Shown here in pieces: positions 34,098 through 42,441 of a stretch of DNA of 64,000 nucleotides. A program made the position numbers and the translations under genes. Source of the DNA: Streptomyces umbrinus. Its GTDB lineage: Bacteria > Actinomycetota > Actinomycetes > Streptomycetales > Streptomycetaceae. The first letter of the stretch is position 1. Every line of letters starts with the position of its first letter. The notes under the pieces were generated by a model. It searched no databases and was not told the DNA's origin. It saw only the letters and a program-made list of their open reading frames with translations. The DNA is taken from positions 3,348,001 to 3,412,000 of the forward strand of contig NZ_JAUSZI010000002.1 of the NCBI RefSeq assembly GCF_030817415.1. The letters are read 5' to 3'.

Positions 34098-35093
34098 ATG
34101 CAGACGCGTGGCAGTGGCACGACCAGGCACCGATCCGCACGACCTGTCCAGATCCTTTCGGCGCTGTGCCTCGCCGCGGCCCTCGCCCTGACGGGGTGCA
34201 CGGGCGCGGCCGACGGCGGGGCCTCGAGCTCGGATGCCGACAAGGCCGCCGGCGCCCCGGGCGCGAACGAGGCGGGCGCGGGCGCGGCCGACAGCGATGC
34301 AAGCGGCGGCAAGAACGAGCAGGCCGCCGCGCCACCGAAACTGACCGCCCACATCATCCACACCGCGTCCCTGACCGTGCAGGTCAAGGATGTGCCGAAG
34401 TCCCTCGACGAGACTCGCACGGTGGTCGAGAACGCGGGCGGCATGGTCGGCAACGAGACCACGGACCGCGACTCCGAGGGCCGCGAGCGCTCCCGTGTCG
34501 TCCTGCGGGTGCCCTCGGACAAGTACGAGGAGGTCCGCACGGAGCTGGAGGGCTCGGGCAAGCTCATTGACCGCAGGGCGAAGGCCGAGGACGTCACGGA
34601 GCAGGTCGTCGACGTGGAGAGCCGTATCAAGTCGCAGCGCGCCAGCGTGGTGCGGATCCGCGAGCTGATGGACCAGGCGACCAAGCTGAGCGATGTGGTC
34701 ACCCTTGAGGGCGAGTTGAGCACCCGTCAGGCCGACCTGGAGTCGCTGCTGGCCCAGCAGGCGTCCCTGAAGGACCGTACGAGCCTGGCGACGATCACGC
34801 TGTCGCTGTCCGAGACGCCGGTGAAGAAGGTCGCCAAGGACGACGACCCGGGGTTCGCGGACGCGCTCGGGGGCGGCTGGGACGCGTTCGTCACCATGTT
34901 CCGCTGGATCGCGCTGGCTCTCGGGGCGGTCCTGCCCTTCCTGGTGGGCGCGGCGCTGCTGCTGTTCCTGTGGGTGCGATTCCTGCGTGGCCGGACGCCG
35001 GTCCGGCCGGTCGCGGCGGCGCCGAGCGGCGCGGGCACGGGTTCGCTGCCGGTCGCCCCGCCGGTCCGGACAGAGGGCGACGACAAGGACTGA
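34098..35093 (+). CDS. DUF4349 lipoprotein
   Basis: The protein has 331 residues. A lipoprotein signal ends in LTGC (lipidated Cys about residue 34) and is followed by an Ala/Asp/Gly-rich tether. The DUF4349 region begins near HIIHTASLTVQVKDVPKSLD and includes GGMVGNETTDRDSEGRERS and a coiled-coil part (EDVTEQVVDVESRIKSQRAS). A single membrane segment lies near the C-terminus (ALGAVLPFLVGAALLLFLWV). The layout suggests a protein anchored at both ends across the cell wall side. Function unknown. It diverges from hemG. Confidence 0.87.
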   Translation: MQTRGSGTTRHRSARPVQILSALCLAAALALTGCTGAADGGASSSDADKAAGAPGANEAGAGAADSDASGGKNEQAAAPPKLTAHIIHTASLTVQVKDVPKSLDETRTVVENAGGMVGNETTDRDSEGRERSRVVLRVPSDKYEEVRTELEGSGKLIDRRAKAEDVTEQVVDVESRIKSQRASVVRIRELMDQATKLSDVVTLEGELSTRQADLESLLAQQASLKDRTSLATITLSLSETPVKKVAKDDDPGFADALGGGWDAFVTMFRWIALALGAVLPFLVGAALLLFLWVRFLRGRTPVRPVAAAPSGAGTGSLPVAPPVRTEGDDKD

Positions 35094-35148
35094 GCGGACC
35101 CGAGCGAATCGGCGCGATCTGGAGCGGGACCGAAATGCGGGACCCCCG

Positions 35149-35154
35149 TAGCGT
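35149..35154 (+). promoter_or_regulatory. -10 box (TAGCGT) for a leaderless transcript
   Basis: TAGCGT fits the TANNNT pattern of Streptomyces -10 boxes and ends seven bases before the ATG at 35161. No ribosome site precedes that ATG, so transcription would begin at or next to the start codon. No convincing -35 is visible. Confidence 0.45.
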
Positions 35155-35160
35155 GTTCGT

Positions 35161-36564
35161 ATGAGCATGAGCCGTGCGAGCCGTTCCCAAGAGCGCCTGG
35201 TGGTCGTCGGAGGGGACGCGGCGGGCATGTCCGCCGCGTCCCAGGCGCGCCGTCTGAAGGGCCCCGACGAGCTGGAGATCGTGGCGTTCGAGCGGGGCCA
35301 CTTCACCTCCTACTCGGCGTGCGGCATCCCCTACTGGGTGGGCGGTGACGTCGAGGACCGGGACCAGTTGATCGCGCGCTCTCCGGAGGAACACCGGGCG
35401 CGCGGGATCGACCTGCGGATGCGTACGGAGGTCACGGAACTCGACGTCGCGGGCGGCCGCGTACGCTCCCGGGACCTGGAGTCCGGGGCCGAGGCGTGGA
35501 CGTCGTACGACAAGCTCGTGCTCGCCACGGGCGCCCACCCGATGCGGCCGTCGCTCCCGGGCATCGACGCGCCCGGGGTGCACGGCGTGCAGACCCTCGA
35601 CGACGGGCAGGCCCTCCTCGACACGCTGGCCCGTACGGCGGGCCGCCGCGCGGTCGTGATCGGCGCGGGCTACATCGGCGTGGAGATGGCCGAGGCGCTG
35701 ATCAACCGCGGGTACGAGGTGACGGTCGTCAACCGTGGCCAGGAGCCCATGTCGACGCTCGACCCGGACATGGGCCGGCTGGTGCACGAGGCCATGGAGG
35801 GCCTCGGCATCACGATGGTGAACGACGCCGAGGTCACCAAGATCCTCACCGGTGAGGACGGCCGGGTCCGCGCGGTGGCCACGGAGGACGCCGAGTACCC
35901 GGCGGACGTGGTGGTCCTCGGCATCGGCGTACGTCCCGAGACCGCGCTCGCCGAGACCGCGGGGCTGCCGCTCGGCGACCACCGGGGTCTGCTCACCGAC
36001 CTGGCGATGCGGGTGCGCGGGCACGAGAACATCTGGGCGGGCGGCGACTGCGTCGAGGTCCTCGACCTGGTCTCGGGCCGCGAACGCCACATCGCCCTGG
36101 GCACCCACGCCAACAAGCACGGCCAGGTGATCGGCGCGAACGTCGGCGGCGGCTACGCCACGTTCCCGGGCGTCGTCGGCACGGCGGTCAGCAAGGTCTG
36201 CGATCTGGAGATCGCCCGTACCGGCCTGCGCGAGAAGGACGCCCGCCGGGCGGGCCTCCGGTTCGAGACGGTCACCATCGAGTCGACGAGCCGCGCGGGC
36301 TACTACCCGGGCGCCGATCCCATGAAGGTCAAGATGCTCGCCGAACGCCGCACCGGCCGCCTCCTGGGCGTCCAGATCGTCGGCCGGGAAGGCGCCGCCA
36401 AGCGCGTCGACATCGCCGCGGTCGCCCTCACCGCCTGCATGACGGTCGAACAGATGACAGCCCTGGACCTCGGCTACGCCCCACCGTTCTCCCCGGTCTG
36501 GGACCCCATCCTGGTAGCGGCCCGCAAGGCGGTGCTCGCGGTACGAGCAGGCAGCGCCCCTTGA
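35161..36564 (+). CDS. FAD-dependent CoA-disulfide reductase / NADH oxidase family protein
   Basis: The protein has 467 residues. The N-terminal FAD motif is LVVVGGDAAGMSAASQARR, and the NAD(P) motif is VVIGAGYIGVEMAEAL. The single redox cysteine lies in YSACGIPYWVGG, the SxCGIPY pattern of CoA-disulfide reductases and related persulfide reductases. A C-terminal dimerisation domain completes the protein (YYPGADPMKVKMLAERRTG). It probably keeps CoA or another low-molecular-weight thiol reduced. ATG 35161 and ATG 35167 are both possible. The TGA stop lies inside a palindromic repeat. Confidence 0.87.
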   Translation: MSMSRASRSQERLVVVGGDAAGMSAASQARRLKGPDELEIVAFERGHFTSYSACGIPYWVGGDVEDRDQLIARSPEEHRARGIDLRMRTEVTELDVAGGRVRSRDLESGAEAWTSYDKLVLATGAHPMRPSLPGIDAPGVHGVQTLDDGQALLDTLARTAGRRAVVIGAGYIGVEMAEALINRGYEVTVVNRGQEPMSTLDPDMGRLVHEAMEGLGITMVNDAEVTKILTGEDGRVRAVATEDAEYPADVVVLGIGVRPETALAETAGLPLGDHRGLLTDLAMRVRGHENIWAGGDCVEVLDLVSGRERHIALGTHANKHGQVIGANVGGGYATFPGVVGTAVSKVCDLEIARTGLREKDARRAGLRFETVTIESTSRAGYYPGADPMKVKMLAERRTGRLLGVQIVGREGAAKRVDIAAVALTACMTVEQMTALDLGYAPPFSPVWDPILVAARKAVLAVRAGSAP

Positions 36565-36750
36565 GGGGCGCGGGGAACTGCGCGCTCAGCCCTCACCGGG
36601 CCGGTGTTCGAGACGACACCTCAGCCCACTCAGGGGCGCGAGGAACGCGCGCGACAAGCCCCCACCGGACCGTCAGCCAACACACACAACCCCAGCCTAT
36701 TCAGGGGCGCGGGGAACTGCGCAACCAGCCACAGCAAACCCGCAGCCGAC
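36553..36750 (+). repeat. cluster of three palindromic repeat copies
   Basis: The copies start near 36553 (GCGCCCCTTGAGGGGCGCG with the AACTGCGCGCTCAGCC tail), near 36627 (a degenerate form with GGGGCGCGAGGAACGCGCG) and near 36697 (TATTCAGGGGCGCGGGGAAC with the ACTGCGCAACCAGCC tail). They are spaced about 70 nt apart with unrelated A/C-rich sequence between them. The first supplies the stop codon of the flavoprotein gene. Confidence 0.85.
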
Positions 36751-36758
36751 AACCCCGC

Positions 36759-37109
36759 TCAAGCCCCTTGAGCCGACCCGTTCCCGTTGATCTTCTCTAT
36801 GGCCTGCCGAGCCTGCTCACCGGGCGACCGAGGCAACGACGACACGGTCGACACCGCAGGCGCAGAAGACACCGCCGAAGGCGGCATCGGCGGCGCCTGC
36901 TGAGGCCGCGCATGCGACCCCGCCTGCCGGCTCCGCAGCCGGTGGCTCACCGCCTCGTCCAACGTCACGGGCCGCTGCATGCTGGCGGACAACCGACCTG
37001 CCTCCTGGCCGAGCGCGGCCACGTCCTCCCACGACAGCCTGACCACGAGGGAAAGCTCCGCCTCTCCGTCCGGCGTGGCGATCAGGGGCTGAGTGACTCG
37101 GTCGTTCAT
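36759..37109 (-). CDS. small conserved hypothetical protein
   Basis: The protein has 116 residues. The first 65 are a compact-looking region (ELSLVVRLSWEDVAALGQ, then RPVTLDEAVSHRLRSRQ); the rest is Pro/Ala/Ser rich and ends with an amphipathic stretch (PGEQARQAIEKIN). No function is recognised. The ATG at 37109 follows GAGGAACAGGTCA, a good ribosome site. It diverges from the rhomboid gene about 100 nt away, and its 3' end abuts the repeat cluster. Confidence 0.7.
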   Translation of the reverse strand: MNDRVTQPLIATPDGEAELSLVVRLSWEDVAALGQEAGRLSASMQRPVTLDEAVSHRLRSRQAGSHARPQQAPPMPPSAVSSAPAVSTVSSLPRSPGEQARQAIEKINGNGSAQGA

Positions 37110-37212
37110 TGACCTGTTCCTCACGTGTTGCTTGGATCACGACGGTTGCCGAAACATACGCACACGCCCGCGGTCCCGTTCAGAGTCCCCCGAACCCGGG
37201 CAGGATTTCCGC

Positions 37213-38034
37213 GTGGTCATACCCGTCCATGACGTGAACCCGGTCCGTCGCACGCCGTATGTGACGTACGCGCTGATCGCCGCCAACTTCGTGGTGTTCC
37301 TGGCCACTCCGGGTGTGGCGAGCTCGATCACCGGCGAGAGCGGCCTTGCCCAGCTGTGCCACCTCCAGGCGTTCCTGGACCACTGGGCGGCGGTGCCCCG
37401 GGAACTGATCCACGGACAGACCCCGACGACCGTCCCCACCGGTGACGTGGGGGTGGGCCCGCAGGGCGCCGGCTGCCTCGTCGGCCCGCCCGGCTACGAC
37501 AAGTCGCCCCCGGTGTCGGTCCTCACGGCGATGTTCCTGCACAGCAGCTGGCTGCACCTGCTCGGCAACATGCTGTTCCTGATGATCTTCGGCAACAACA
37601 TCGAGGACCGCCTCGGCCACATCCGCTACGTGCTGTTCTACGTGGTCTGCGGCTACGCGGCGGCGTACGGCTTCGCCCTCGTCAACGCCGACTCCGGCGA
37701 CCCGCTGATCGGCGCGTCGGGTGCGATCGCCGGCGTCCTGGGCGCGTATCTGGTGCTCTACCCGAAGGCCAGGGTCTGGGTCCTCGTCCCGTTCCTGATC
37801 TTCCTGCCGCTGCGCCTGCCCGCGTGGATCGTGCTGGGCTCCTGGTTCGTCCTCCAGGCGGTGTACTCGTCCGGCACCGGCGTCTCGACGGCCGGCACCG
37901 TGGCGTACGTGGCCCACGTCGTCGGCTTCCTGGCGGGCATGCTCCTCGCCTGGCCCCTGCGCCCGGGCACGACACCGCCACCCGAGCCCCGAGGCCTGCT
38001 GTGGGGAAGACGAGCACACCCCCGCGCCCCATAG
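37213..38034 (+). CDS. rhomboid-family intramembrane serine protease
   Basis: The protein has 273 residues with about six to seven membrane segments. It is a protease that cleaves other membrane proteins within the bilayer. The catalytic dyad is visible: Ser169 in GASGAIAGVLGAYL and His235 in AHVVGFLAG. The oxyanion Asn119 lies in HLLGNMLFL. The extended loop after the first segment contains a Cys pair that may be bridged. The GTG at 37213 has GGGCAGGA upstream and places the first membrane segment at residue 16. The TAG stop lies in the loop of a palindromic repeat. Confidence 0.88.
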   Translation: MVIPVHDVNPVRRTPYVTYALIAANFVVFLATPGVASSITGESGLAQLCHLQAFLDHWAAVPRELIHGQTPTTVPTGDVGVGPQGAGCLVGPPGYDKSPPVSVLTAMFLHSSWLHLLGNMLFLMIFGNNIEDRLGHIRYVLFYVVCGYAAAYGFALVNADSGDPLIGASGAIAGVLGAYLVLYPKARVWVLVPFLIFLPLRLPAWIVLGSWFVLQAVYSSGTGVSTAGTVAYVAHVVGFLAGMLLAWPLRPGTTPPPEPRGLLWGRRAHPRAP

Positions 38035-38062
38035 GGGCGCGGCCAGCCCCCACCGACCCGCA
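38023..38062 (+). repeat. palindromic repeat at the rhomboid stop codon
   Basis: CGCGCCCC-ATA-GGGGCGCG forms a short-loop hairpin; the loop ATAG holds the stop codon TAG (38032-38034). The tail is GCCAGCCCCCACCGACCCGC. It sits between the convergent rhomboid and hemE genes. Confidence 0.85.
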
Positions 38063-38089
38063 GACGAACCACTCGCTACCAGCGGAGCG

Positions 38090-39157
38090 TCATCGCGCGG
38101 TACGCACGTGCACGTACTCCACAAGCCGGGTCAACGCATCCGGATCCATCGACGGCAGGACACCGTGCCCGAGATTGAAGACGTGCCCCTCCAGACCGGC
38201 CGCGGCGTCGAGGACCTCCTGGGTCTTCTCCTCGACGGCCTCGGTCGGGGCGAAGAGGACCGCGGGATCGAGGTTGCCCTGGAGCGCCTTGCCGGGGCCG
38301 ACGCGACGGGCGGCCTCGTCGAGCGGCACCCGCCAGTCGACGCCGACGACATCCGCACCGGCCTCGCCCATGAGCCCGAGCAGCTCGCCCGTACCGACAC
38401 CGAAGTGAATGCGCGGGACGCCGTACTCCTCCACGGCCTTGAACACCTTCGTCGAGGCGGGCATCACGGAGCGCCGGTAGTCGGCGGGCGCGAGCGCGCC
38501 GACCCAGGAGTCGAAGAGCTGGACGGCGCTGGCCCCCGCCTCGATCTGCACCCGGAGGAAGGCGGCCGTGATGTCAGCGAGCCGGTCGAGCAGGTCGGCC
38601 CAGAGCTGCGGGTCGCCGTACATGAGCGCCTTGGTGTGCTCGTGGTTGCGGGACGGCCCGCCCTCCACGAGGTAGCTGGCGAGCGTGAAGGGCGCACCGG
38701 CGAAACCGATGAGGGGCTTCGGGCCGAGTTCGCTCGTGAGCATTCCGATCGCCTCGGTGACGTACGAGACGTCCTCGGGCGTCAGGTCGCGCAGCTGGGC
38801 GAGGTCGGCGCGGGAGCGGATCGGCTTCTCGACGACCGGACCCACACCGGGCTTGATGTCGAGGTCGACACCGATGGCCTTCAGGGGTACGACGATGTCG
38901 CTGAAGTAGATCGCCGCGTCCACGTTGTGCCGCCGTACCGGCTGGAGCGTGATCTCGGTGACCAGCTCGGGCCGCGTGCAGGACTCCAGCATGGGGATGC
39001 CCTCGCGCACCTTCAGGTACTCGGGCAGTGACCGCCCCGCCTGCCGCATGAACCACACGGGCGTGTGCGGCACGGGCTCGCGTCGGCACGCCTTGAGGAA
39101 GGTGGAGTCGTACGTCGCTGTCGGCTGCTGGCCCTTGGGGCGGTCAATGGCGCTCAC
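38090..39157 (-). CDS. hemE: uroporphyrinogen decarboxylase
   Basis: This 355-residue enzyme, the normal HemE length, removes four acetate carboxyls from uroporphyrinogen III to give coproporphyrinogen III, the substrate of the hemG product nearby. Signature sequences are [17 protein letters not shown] at the N-terminus with its active-site Arg, [18 protein letters not shown], and [14 protein letters not shown] near the C-terminus. The GTG start at 39157 has GGGAGA nine bases upstream; a longer frame would add an unrelated leader. Confidence 0.95.
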   Translation of the reverse strand: MSAIDRPKGQQPTATYDSTFLKACRREPVPHTPVWFMRQAGRSLPEYLKVREGIPMLESCTRPELVTEITLQPVRRHNVDAAIYFSDIVVPLKAIGVDLDIKPGVGPVVEKPIRSRADLAQLRDLTPEDVSYVTEAIGMLTSELGPKPLIGFAGAPFTLASYLVEGGPSRNHEHTKALMYGDPQLWADLLDRLADITAAFLRVQIEAGASAVQLFDSWVGALAPADYRRSVMPASTKVFKAVEEYGVPRIHFGVGTGELLGLMGEAGADVVGVDWRVPLDEAARRVGPGKALQGNLDPAVLFAPTEAVEEKTQEVLDAAAGLEGHVFNLGHGVLPSMDPDALTRLVEYVHVRTAR

Positions 39158-39254
39158 GCCGAAAAGTCTCCCACGGTCGACGCGGCCCCCGGTCCCGGGT
39201 ACTGCCGCGCCCGGACCCGCATGTGGGAGGGGGAGAGGGGCGCGGCGGTCCGGG

Positions 39255-39923
39255 TCAGCGGGACTGGGGGCCCCGGCGTTGCGGGAGGCTGACGATGGAG
39301 GCGTCGCCCGGGGCGGCCGGCGGGAGGCCGGCGATCTGGGCCAGGAGGTCGCACCAGGACGCCAGATGGGAGGCGGTGTCGGGCACACCGCCGAGGCCTT
39401 CGCGGGGTGTCCAGGAGGCGCGGATCTCGATCTGGGAGTTGGCCGGCCGGTCCGCGAGGCCGCCGAAGTAGTGGGAGCCGGCCCGGGTGACCGTGCCGCT
39501 GGGTTCGCCGTAGGAGAGGCCGCGGGCCTGGAGCGCGCCGGTCAGCCAGGACCAGCAGACCTCGGGGAGCAGCGGGTCGGTGGCCATCTCGGCCTCCAGC
39601 TCCGCGCGGACCAGGGTCACCAGGCGGAACGAGCCCTGCCAGGCGTCGTGTCCCGCCGGGTCGTGGAGCAGGACGAGCCGGCCGTCCGCCAGATCCTCGT
39701 CGCCGTCGACGACCGTGGCCTCCAATGCGTAGGTGAAGGGGGCGAGCCGCTGCGGCGGTTTCGTCGGGTCGATCTCGATCTGCGGCCGCAGCCGCGCGGC
39801 CCTCAACGCGTCGACAGCGGCCCGGAAAGGCAGCGGAGCCGCCTCCATCGCATCCCGCTCCCCCTCCTTCGGGTCGTCCATTCCGCCAGCGCCGTCCGAC
39901 AGTCGTCCCTGAGCCGCAGCCAT
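39255..39923 (-). CDS. DUF3000 protein
   Basis: The protein has 222 residues of a small actinobacterial family of unknown function. [30 protein letters not shown] and [17 protein letters not shown] are the conserved blocks I recognise. It lies about 100 nt upstream of hemE on the same strand, a neighbourhood that is conserved in Streptomyces from memory, so it may be coexpressed with hemE. There is no ribosome site before the ATG at 39923, but TTAATCT lies a few bases upstream, compatible with a leaderless transcript. Confidence 0.82.
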   Translation of the reverse strand: MAAAQGRLSDGAGGMDDPKEGERDAMEAAPLPFRAAVDALRAARLRPQIEIDPTKPPQRLAPFTYALEATVVDGDEDLADGRLVLLHDPAGHDAWQGSFRLVTLVRAELEAEMATDPLLPEVCWSWLTGALQARGLSYGEPSGTVTRAGSHYFGGLADRPANSQIEIRASWTPREGLGGVPDTASHLASWCDLLAQIAGLPPAAPGDASIVSLPQRRGPQSR

Positions 39924-40315
39924 GCGGGGAAGATTAAGGGGAACAGAGCCTTCGCGCAGGGAGAGACACCCGTGCGTGGGACCACTGTCCGGATCACATC
40001 GCGCGAACACGGCACTTCTTCTTGGGGTTTTGAGGGCTCGGGCCGTCTCCGGAAGCCCCCCGGCCGGTGCACGAACGCTTCTGCCCTTTTGTCGATACGA
40101 CCACTTTCAGCCGCGTAACGAAGGGGAGCGAACTCGTTTCGATCTTCGGATGATCGATCGCCCGTCCGAATTGCACGCATTGTTACTCACCAAATCGTGA
40201 TCATTCTCTAAAGGCGGACGGGTTTGGTGCCGAAGACCTCTGTGACCTTGAAAGCACGGTTCGTCCCGGCTTCATCCCCACAGCCGGTCCCCCGTCCCGC
40301 ACCCCAGGAGGCCTG
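39924..40315 (+). other. 392-nt intergenic region between DUF3000 and the response regulator
   Basis: No gene is seen. From about 40080 to 40250 the sequence is clearly less GC rich than its surroundings. It contains an inverted repeat TTCGGA-14 nt-TCCGAA around 40145-40170 and TTGTTACTCACC, which look like promoter or regulator-binding sequence for the LuxR-type gene. Start sites cannot be fixed by eye. Confidence 0.5.
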
Positions 40316-40978
40316 GTGTCCGTTCTCCTCGAGCAGCCCGCAAGCCTGGTCGCCTACCGCCCGAACAAGCCGACCGCGATGGTGGTCGTGGCCGATCCCC
40401 GTGTGCGCTCCACCGTCACCCGCCACCTGTGGGCGCTCGGTGTTCGCGACGTGATCGAGGCCTCGTCCGTCGCGGAGGCTCGTCCCCGCATCGGCAACCC
40501 CCGCGACATCTGTGTCGCAGACGTCCATCTCCCCGACGGCTCCGGCCTCACCCTCCTGTCCGAAACCCGGGCCGCCGGCTGGCCGAACGGCCTGGCCCTG
40601 TCCGCCGCCGACGACATCGGCGCCGTACGCAACGCCCTCGCGGGCGGCGTCAAGGGCTACGTGGTCACCGGCACCCGCACGAACCTCGGGCTTCCCACCC
40701 GGCCGGGCGCCGTCCCGATCGGCTCGGCCGCCGCCCGTATGCACCGCCGTCCCCCGGGCTCCCCGAGCCACCCGGGCGGTTACCGCGAGCTGTCCGGCCG
40801 TGAGGTCGAGGTGCTCCGGCTGGTGGCGGAGGGCCAGTCGAACAAGGCCATCGGTGTCTCGATGGGCCTGTCCGCACTGACCGTGAAGAGCCACCTCGCC
40901 CGTATCGCCCGCAAGCTCGGCACGGGCGACCGCGCCGGAATGGTCGCGGTGGCGCTGCGGACGGGGATCATCCACTGA
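40316..40978 (+). CDS. orphan response regulator with LuxR-type helix-turn-helix
   Basis: The protein has 220 residues. The N-terminal 120 residues are a receiver-like domain: VVVADPR instead of the usual DD pair, a possible phospho-acceptor Asp in VADVHLPDGSG, and the conserved Lys in GGVKGYVV. The C-terminal domain is a NarL/LuxR helix-turn-helix: LSGREVEVLRLVAEG then SNKAIGVSMGLSALTVKSHL. No histidine kinase is nearby and the acidic pocket is reduced, so it may act without phosphorylation. The GTG at 40316 follows AGGAGG. The 18 bases at its stop codon are tandemly duplicated. Confidence 0.87.
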   Translation: MSVLLEQPASLVAYRPNKPTAMVVVADPRVRSTVTRHLWALGVRDVIEASSVAEARPRIGNPRDICVADVHLPDGSGLTLLSETRAAGWPNGLALSAADDIGAVRNALAGGVKGYVVTGTRTNLGLPTRPGAVPIGSAAARMHRRPPGSPSHPGGYRELSGREVEVLRLVAEGQSNKAIGVSMGLSALTVKSHLARIARKLGTGDRAGMVAVALRTGIIH

Positions 40979-41011
40979 TTCAGGATTCACTGATGATTCA
41001 GGATTCACTGA
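40976..41011 (+). repeat. 18-bp tandem duplication at the stop codon
   Basis: TGATTCAGGATTCACTGA occurs at 40976-40993 and again, identical, at 40994-41011. The first TGA is the stop codon of the response regulator. The unit has no effect on the protein. Confidence 0.9.
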
Positions 41012-41033
41012 CCTGACTGGTTTACGACCCTCA

Positions 41034-41069
41034 GACGCCCGTCGACGGAACGTTCCGTCGACGGGCGTC
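41034..41069. terminator. 36-bp perfect palindrome
   Basis: GACGCCCGTCGACGGAAC (41034-41051) is followed at once by its exact complement (41052-41069), with no loop. It lies between the response regulator and the RNase D gene and should fold as a hairpin with a small strained loop or as a cruciform. A bidirectional terminator is the most likely role. Confidence 0.75.
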
Positions 41070-41094
41070 GTCCATACACGGATACCCTTGACAG

Positions 41095-42381
41095 GTGACC
41101 GACGCCCAAGAGACCGCAGCAGACAGTTCACTGCGAACCACCGGAGGCGCTCCTCCGGACGACGTCGAACCGGCGCCGATCCCCTTGCTGGAGCCCCGCG
41201 ACGGAATTCCGCCCGTCATCGCCGACGAGGCCTCGCTCGCCGAGGTGATCGCCGCGTTCGAAGCCGGCAGCGGCCCCGTCGCCGTGGACGCCGAGCGGGC
41301 GTCCGGCTATCGCTACGGCCAGCGCGCGTATCTGGTGCAGCTGCGCCGCGAGGGCGCGGGCACCGCACTGATCGATCCCGTCGCCTGCCCCGACCTGTCG
41401 GGCCTCGGCGAGGCGCTCTCCGGGGTGGAGTGGGTGCTGCACGCGGCCACCCAGGATCTGCCGTGTCTGCGCGAGATAGGCATGGTCCCCAGCCTCCTGT
41501 TCGACACCGAGCTGGCCGGACGGCTCGCCGGGTTCCCGCGGGTCGGCCTCGGTGCGATGGTCGAGGGCGTCCTGGGCTTCGTACTGGAGAAGGGACACTC
41601 CGCGGTCGACTGGTCGACGCGTCCGCTGCCCGAGCCGTGGCTGCGCTACGCCGCGCTCGACGTGGAACTGCTCGTCGACCTGCGGGACGCGCTGGAGAAG
41701 GAGCTCGACCGGCAGGGCAAGCTGGAGTGGGCCCGCCAGGAGTTCGACGCGATCGCCTCGGCGCCCCCGCCGGAGCCCCGCAAGGACCCGTGGCGCCGTA
41801 CGTCCGGCATGCACAAGGTGCGCCGCCGCCGGCAGATGGCGGTCGTACGGGAGCTGTGGGAGACCCGGGACCGGGTCGCGCAGCGCCGGGACATCTCGCC
41901 CGGCAAGGTGCTCGGGGACGCGGCCATCGTGGAAGCCGCCCTCTCACTTCCGGCCAACGTGCACGCGCTCGCCGCGCTGAACGGATTCGGGCACCGGATG
42001 GGGCGACGTCAGCTGGAGCAGTGGCAGGCCGCCGTCGACCGTGCGAAGGAGCTGCCGGACGCCGAGCTGCCGCAGCCCGGACAGCCGGTGACCGGGCCTC
42101 CGCCGCCGCGGGCCTGGGCGGAGAAGGACCCGGTGGCCGCGGCTCGGCTGTCCGCGGCGCGGGCCGCCGTCTCCGCGCTGGCGGAGACGCTGAACATGCC
42201 TCAGGAGAACCTGATCACCCCTGACACGGTTCGGCGGGTTTGCTGGGAGCCGCCTGCTTCCGCGGACGCGGAGTCGGTCGCGGCCGCGCTCGCCGGGTAC
42301 GGGGCTCGGCCCTGGCAGGTGGAGCAGGTCACGCCGGTGTTGGTGGTGGCGTTGGCCGCCAAGGCCAAGACCAAGGAGTAG
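41095..42381 (+). CDS. rnd: ribonuclease D-like 3'-5' exonuclease
   Basis: The protein has 428 residues. The DEDDy exonuclease domain is complete: VAVDAERA (first Asp and Glu), HAATQDLPCL (second Asp) and YAALDVELLVDL (Tyr and last Asp). An HRDC domain follows (about 235-300), then a C-terminal helical region of about 100 residues seen in actinobacterial members. It trims RNA 3' ends, probably including tRNA. The GTG start at 41095 has no ribosome site, and TACCCT lies a few bases upstream, so the mRNA may be leaderless. Confidence 0.9.
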   Translation: MTDAQETAADSSLRTTGGAPPDDVEPAPIPLLEPRDGIPPVIADEASLAEVIAAFEAGSGPVAVDAERASGYRYGQRAYLVQLRREGAGTALIDPVACPDLSGLGEALSGVEWVLHAATQDLPCLREIGMVPSLLFDTELAGRLAGFPRVGLGAMVEGVLGFVLEKGHSAVDWSTRPLPEPWLRYAALDVELLVDLRDALEKELDRQGKLEWARQEFDAIASAPPPEPRKDPWRRTSGMHKVRRRRQMAVVRELWETRDRVAQRRDISPGKVLGDAAIVEAALSLPANVHALAALNGFGHRMGRRQLEQWQAAVDRAKELPDAELPQPGQPVTGPPPPRAWAEKDPVAAARLSAARAAVSALAETLNMPQENLITPDTVRRVCWEPPASADAESVAAALAGYGARPWQVEQVTPVLVVALAAKAKTKE

Positions 42382-42406
42382 GCGAGGTTCGCCGGATCGC
42401 CCCTGA

Positions 42407-42439
42407 ACGGCCCGCGCCCCTGACGGGGCGGCGGGCCGT
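42407..42439. terminator. hairpin between rnd and the mannoside transporter
   Basis: ACGGCCCGC-GCCCC pairs with GGGGC-GCGGGCCGT, with one bulged G and loop TGAC. It lies between convergent genes and can terminate both. Confidence 0.75.
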
Positions 42440-42441
42440 CC

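Noticed and set aside
36553..36750. CRISPR-like array of regular repeats
   Set aside because: Units are palindromic, unequal and diverged, spacers are not unique protospacer-like sequences, and no cas genes are present. These are dispersed intergenic repeats.
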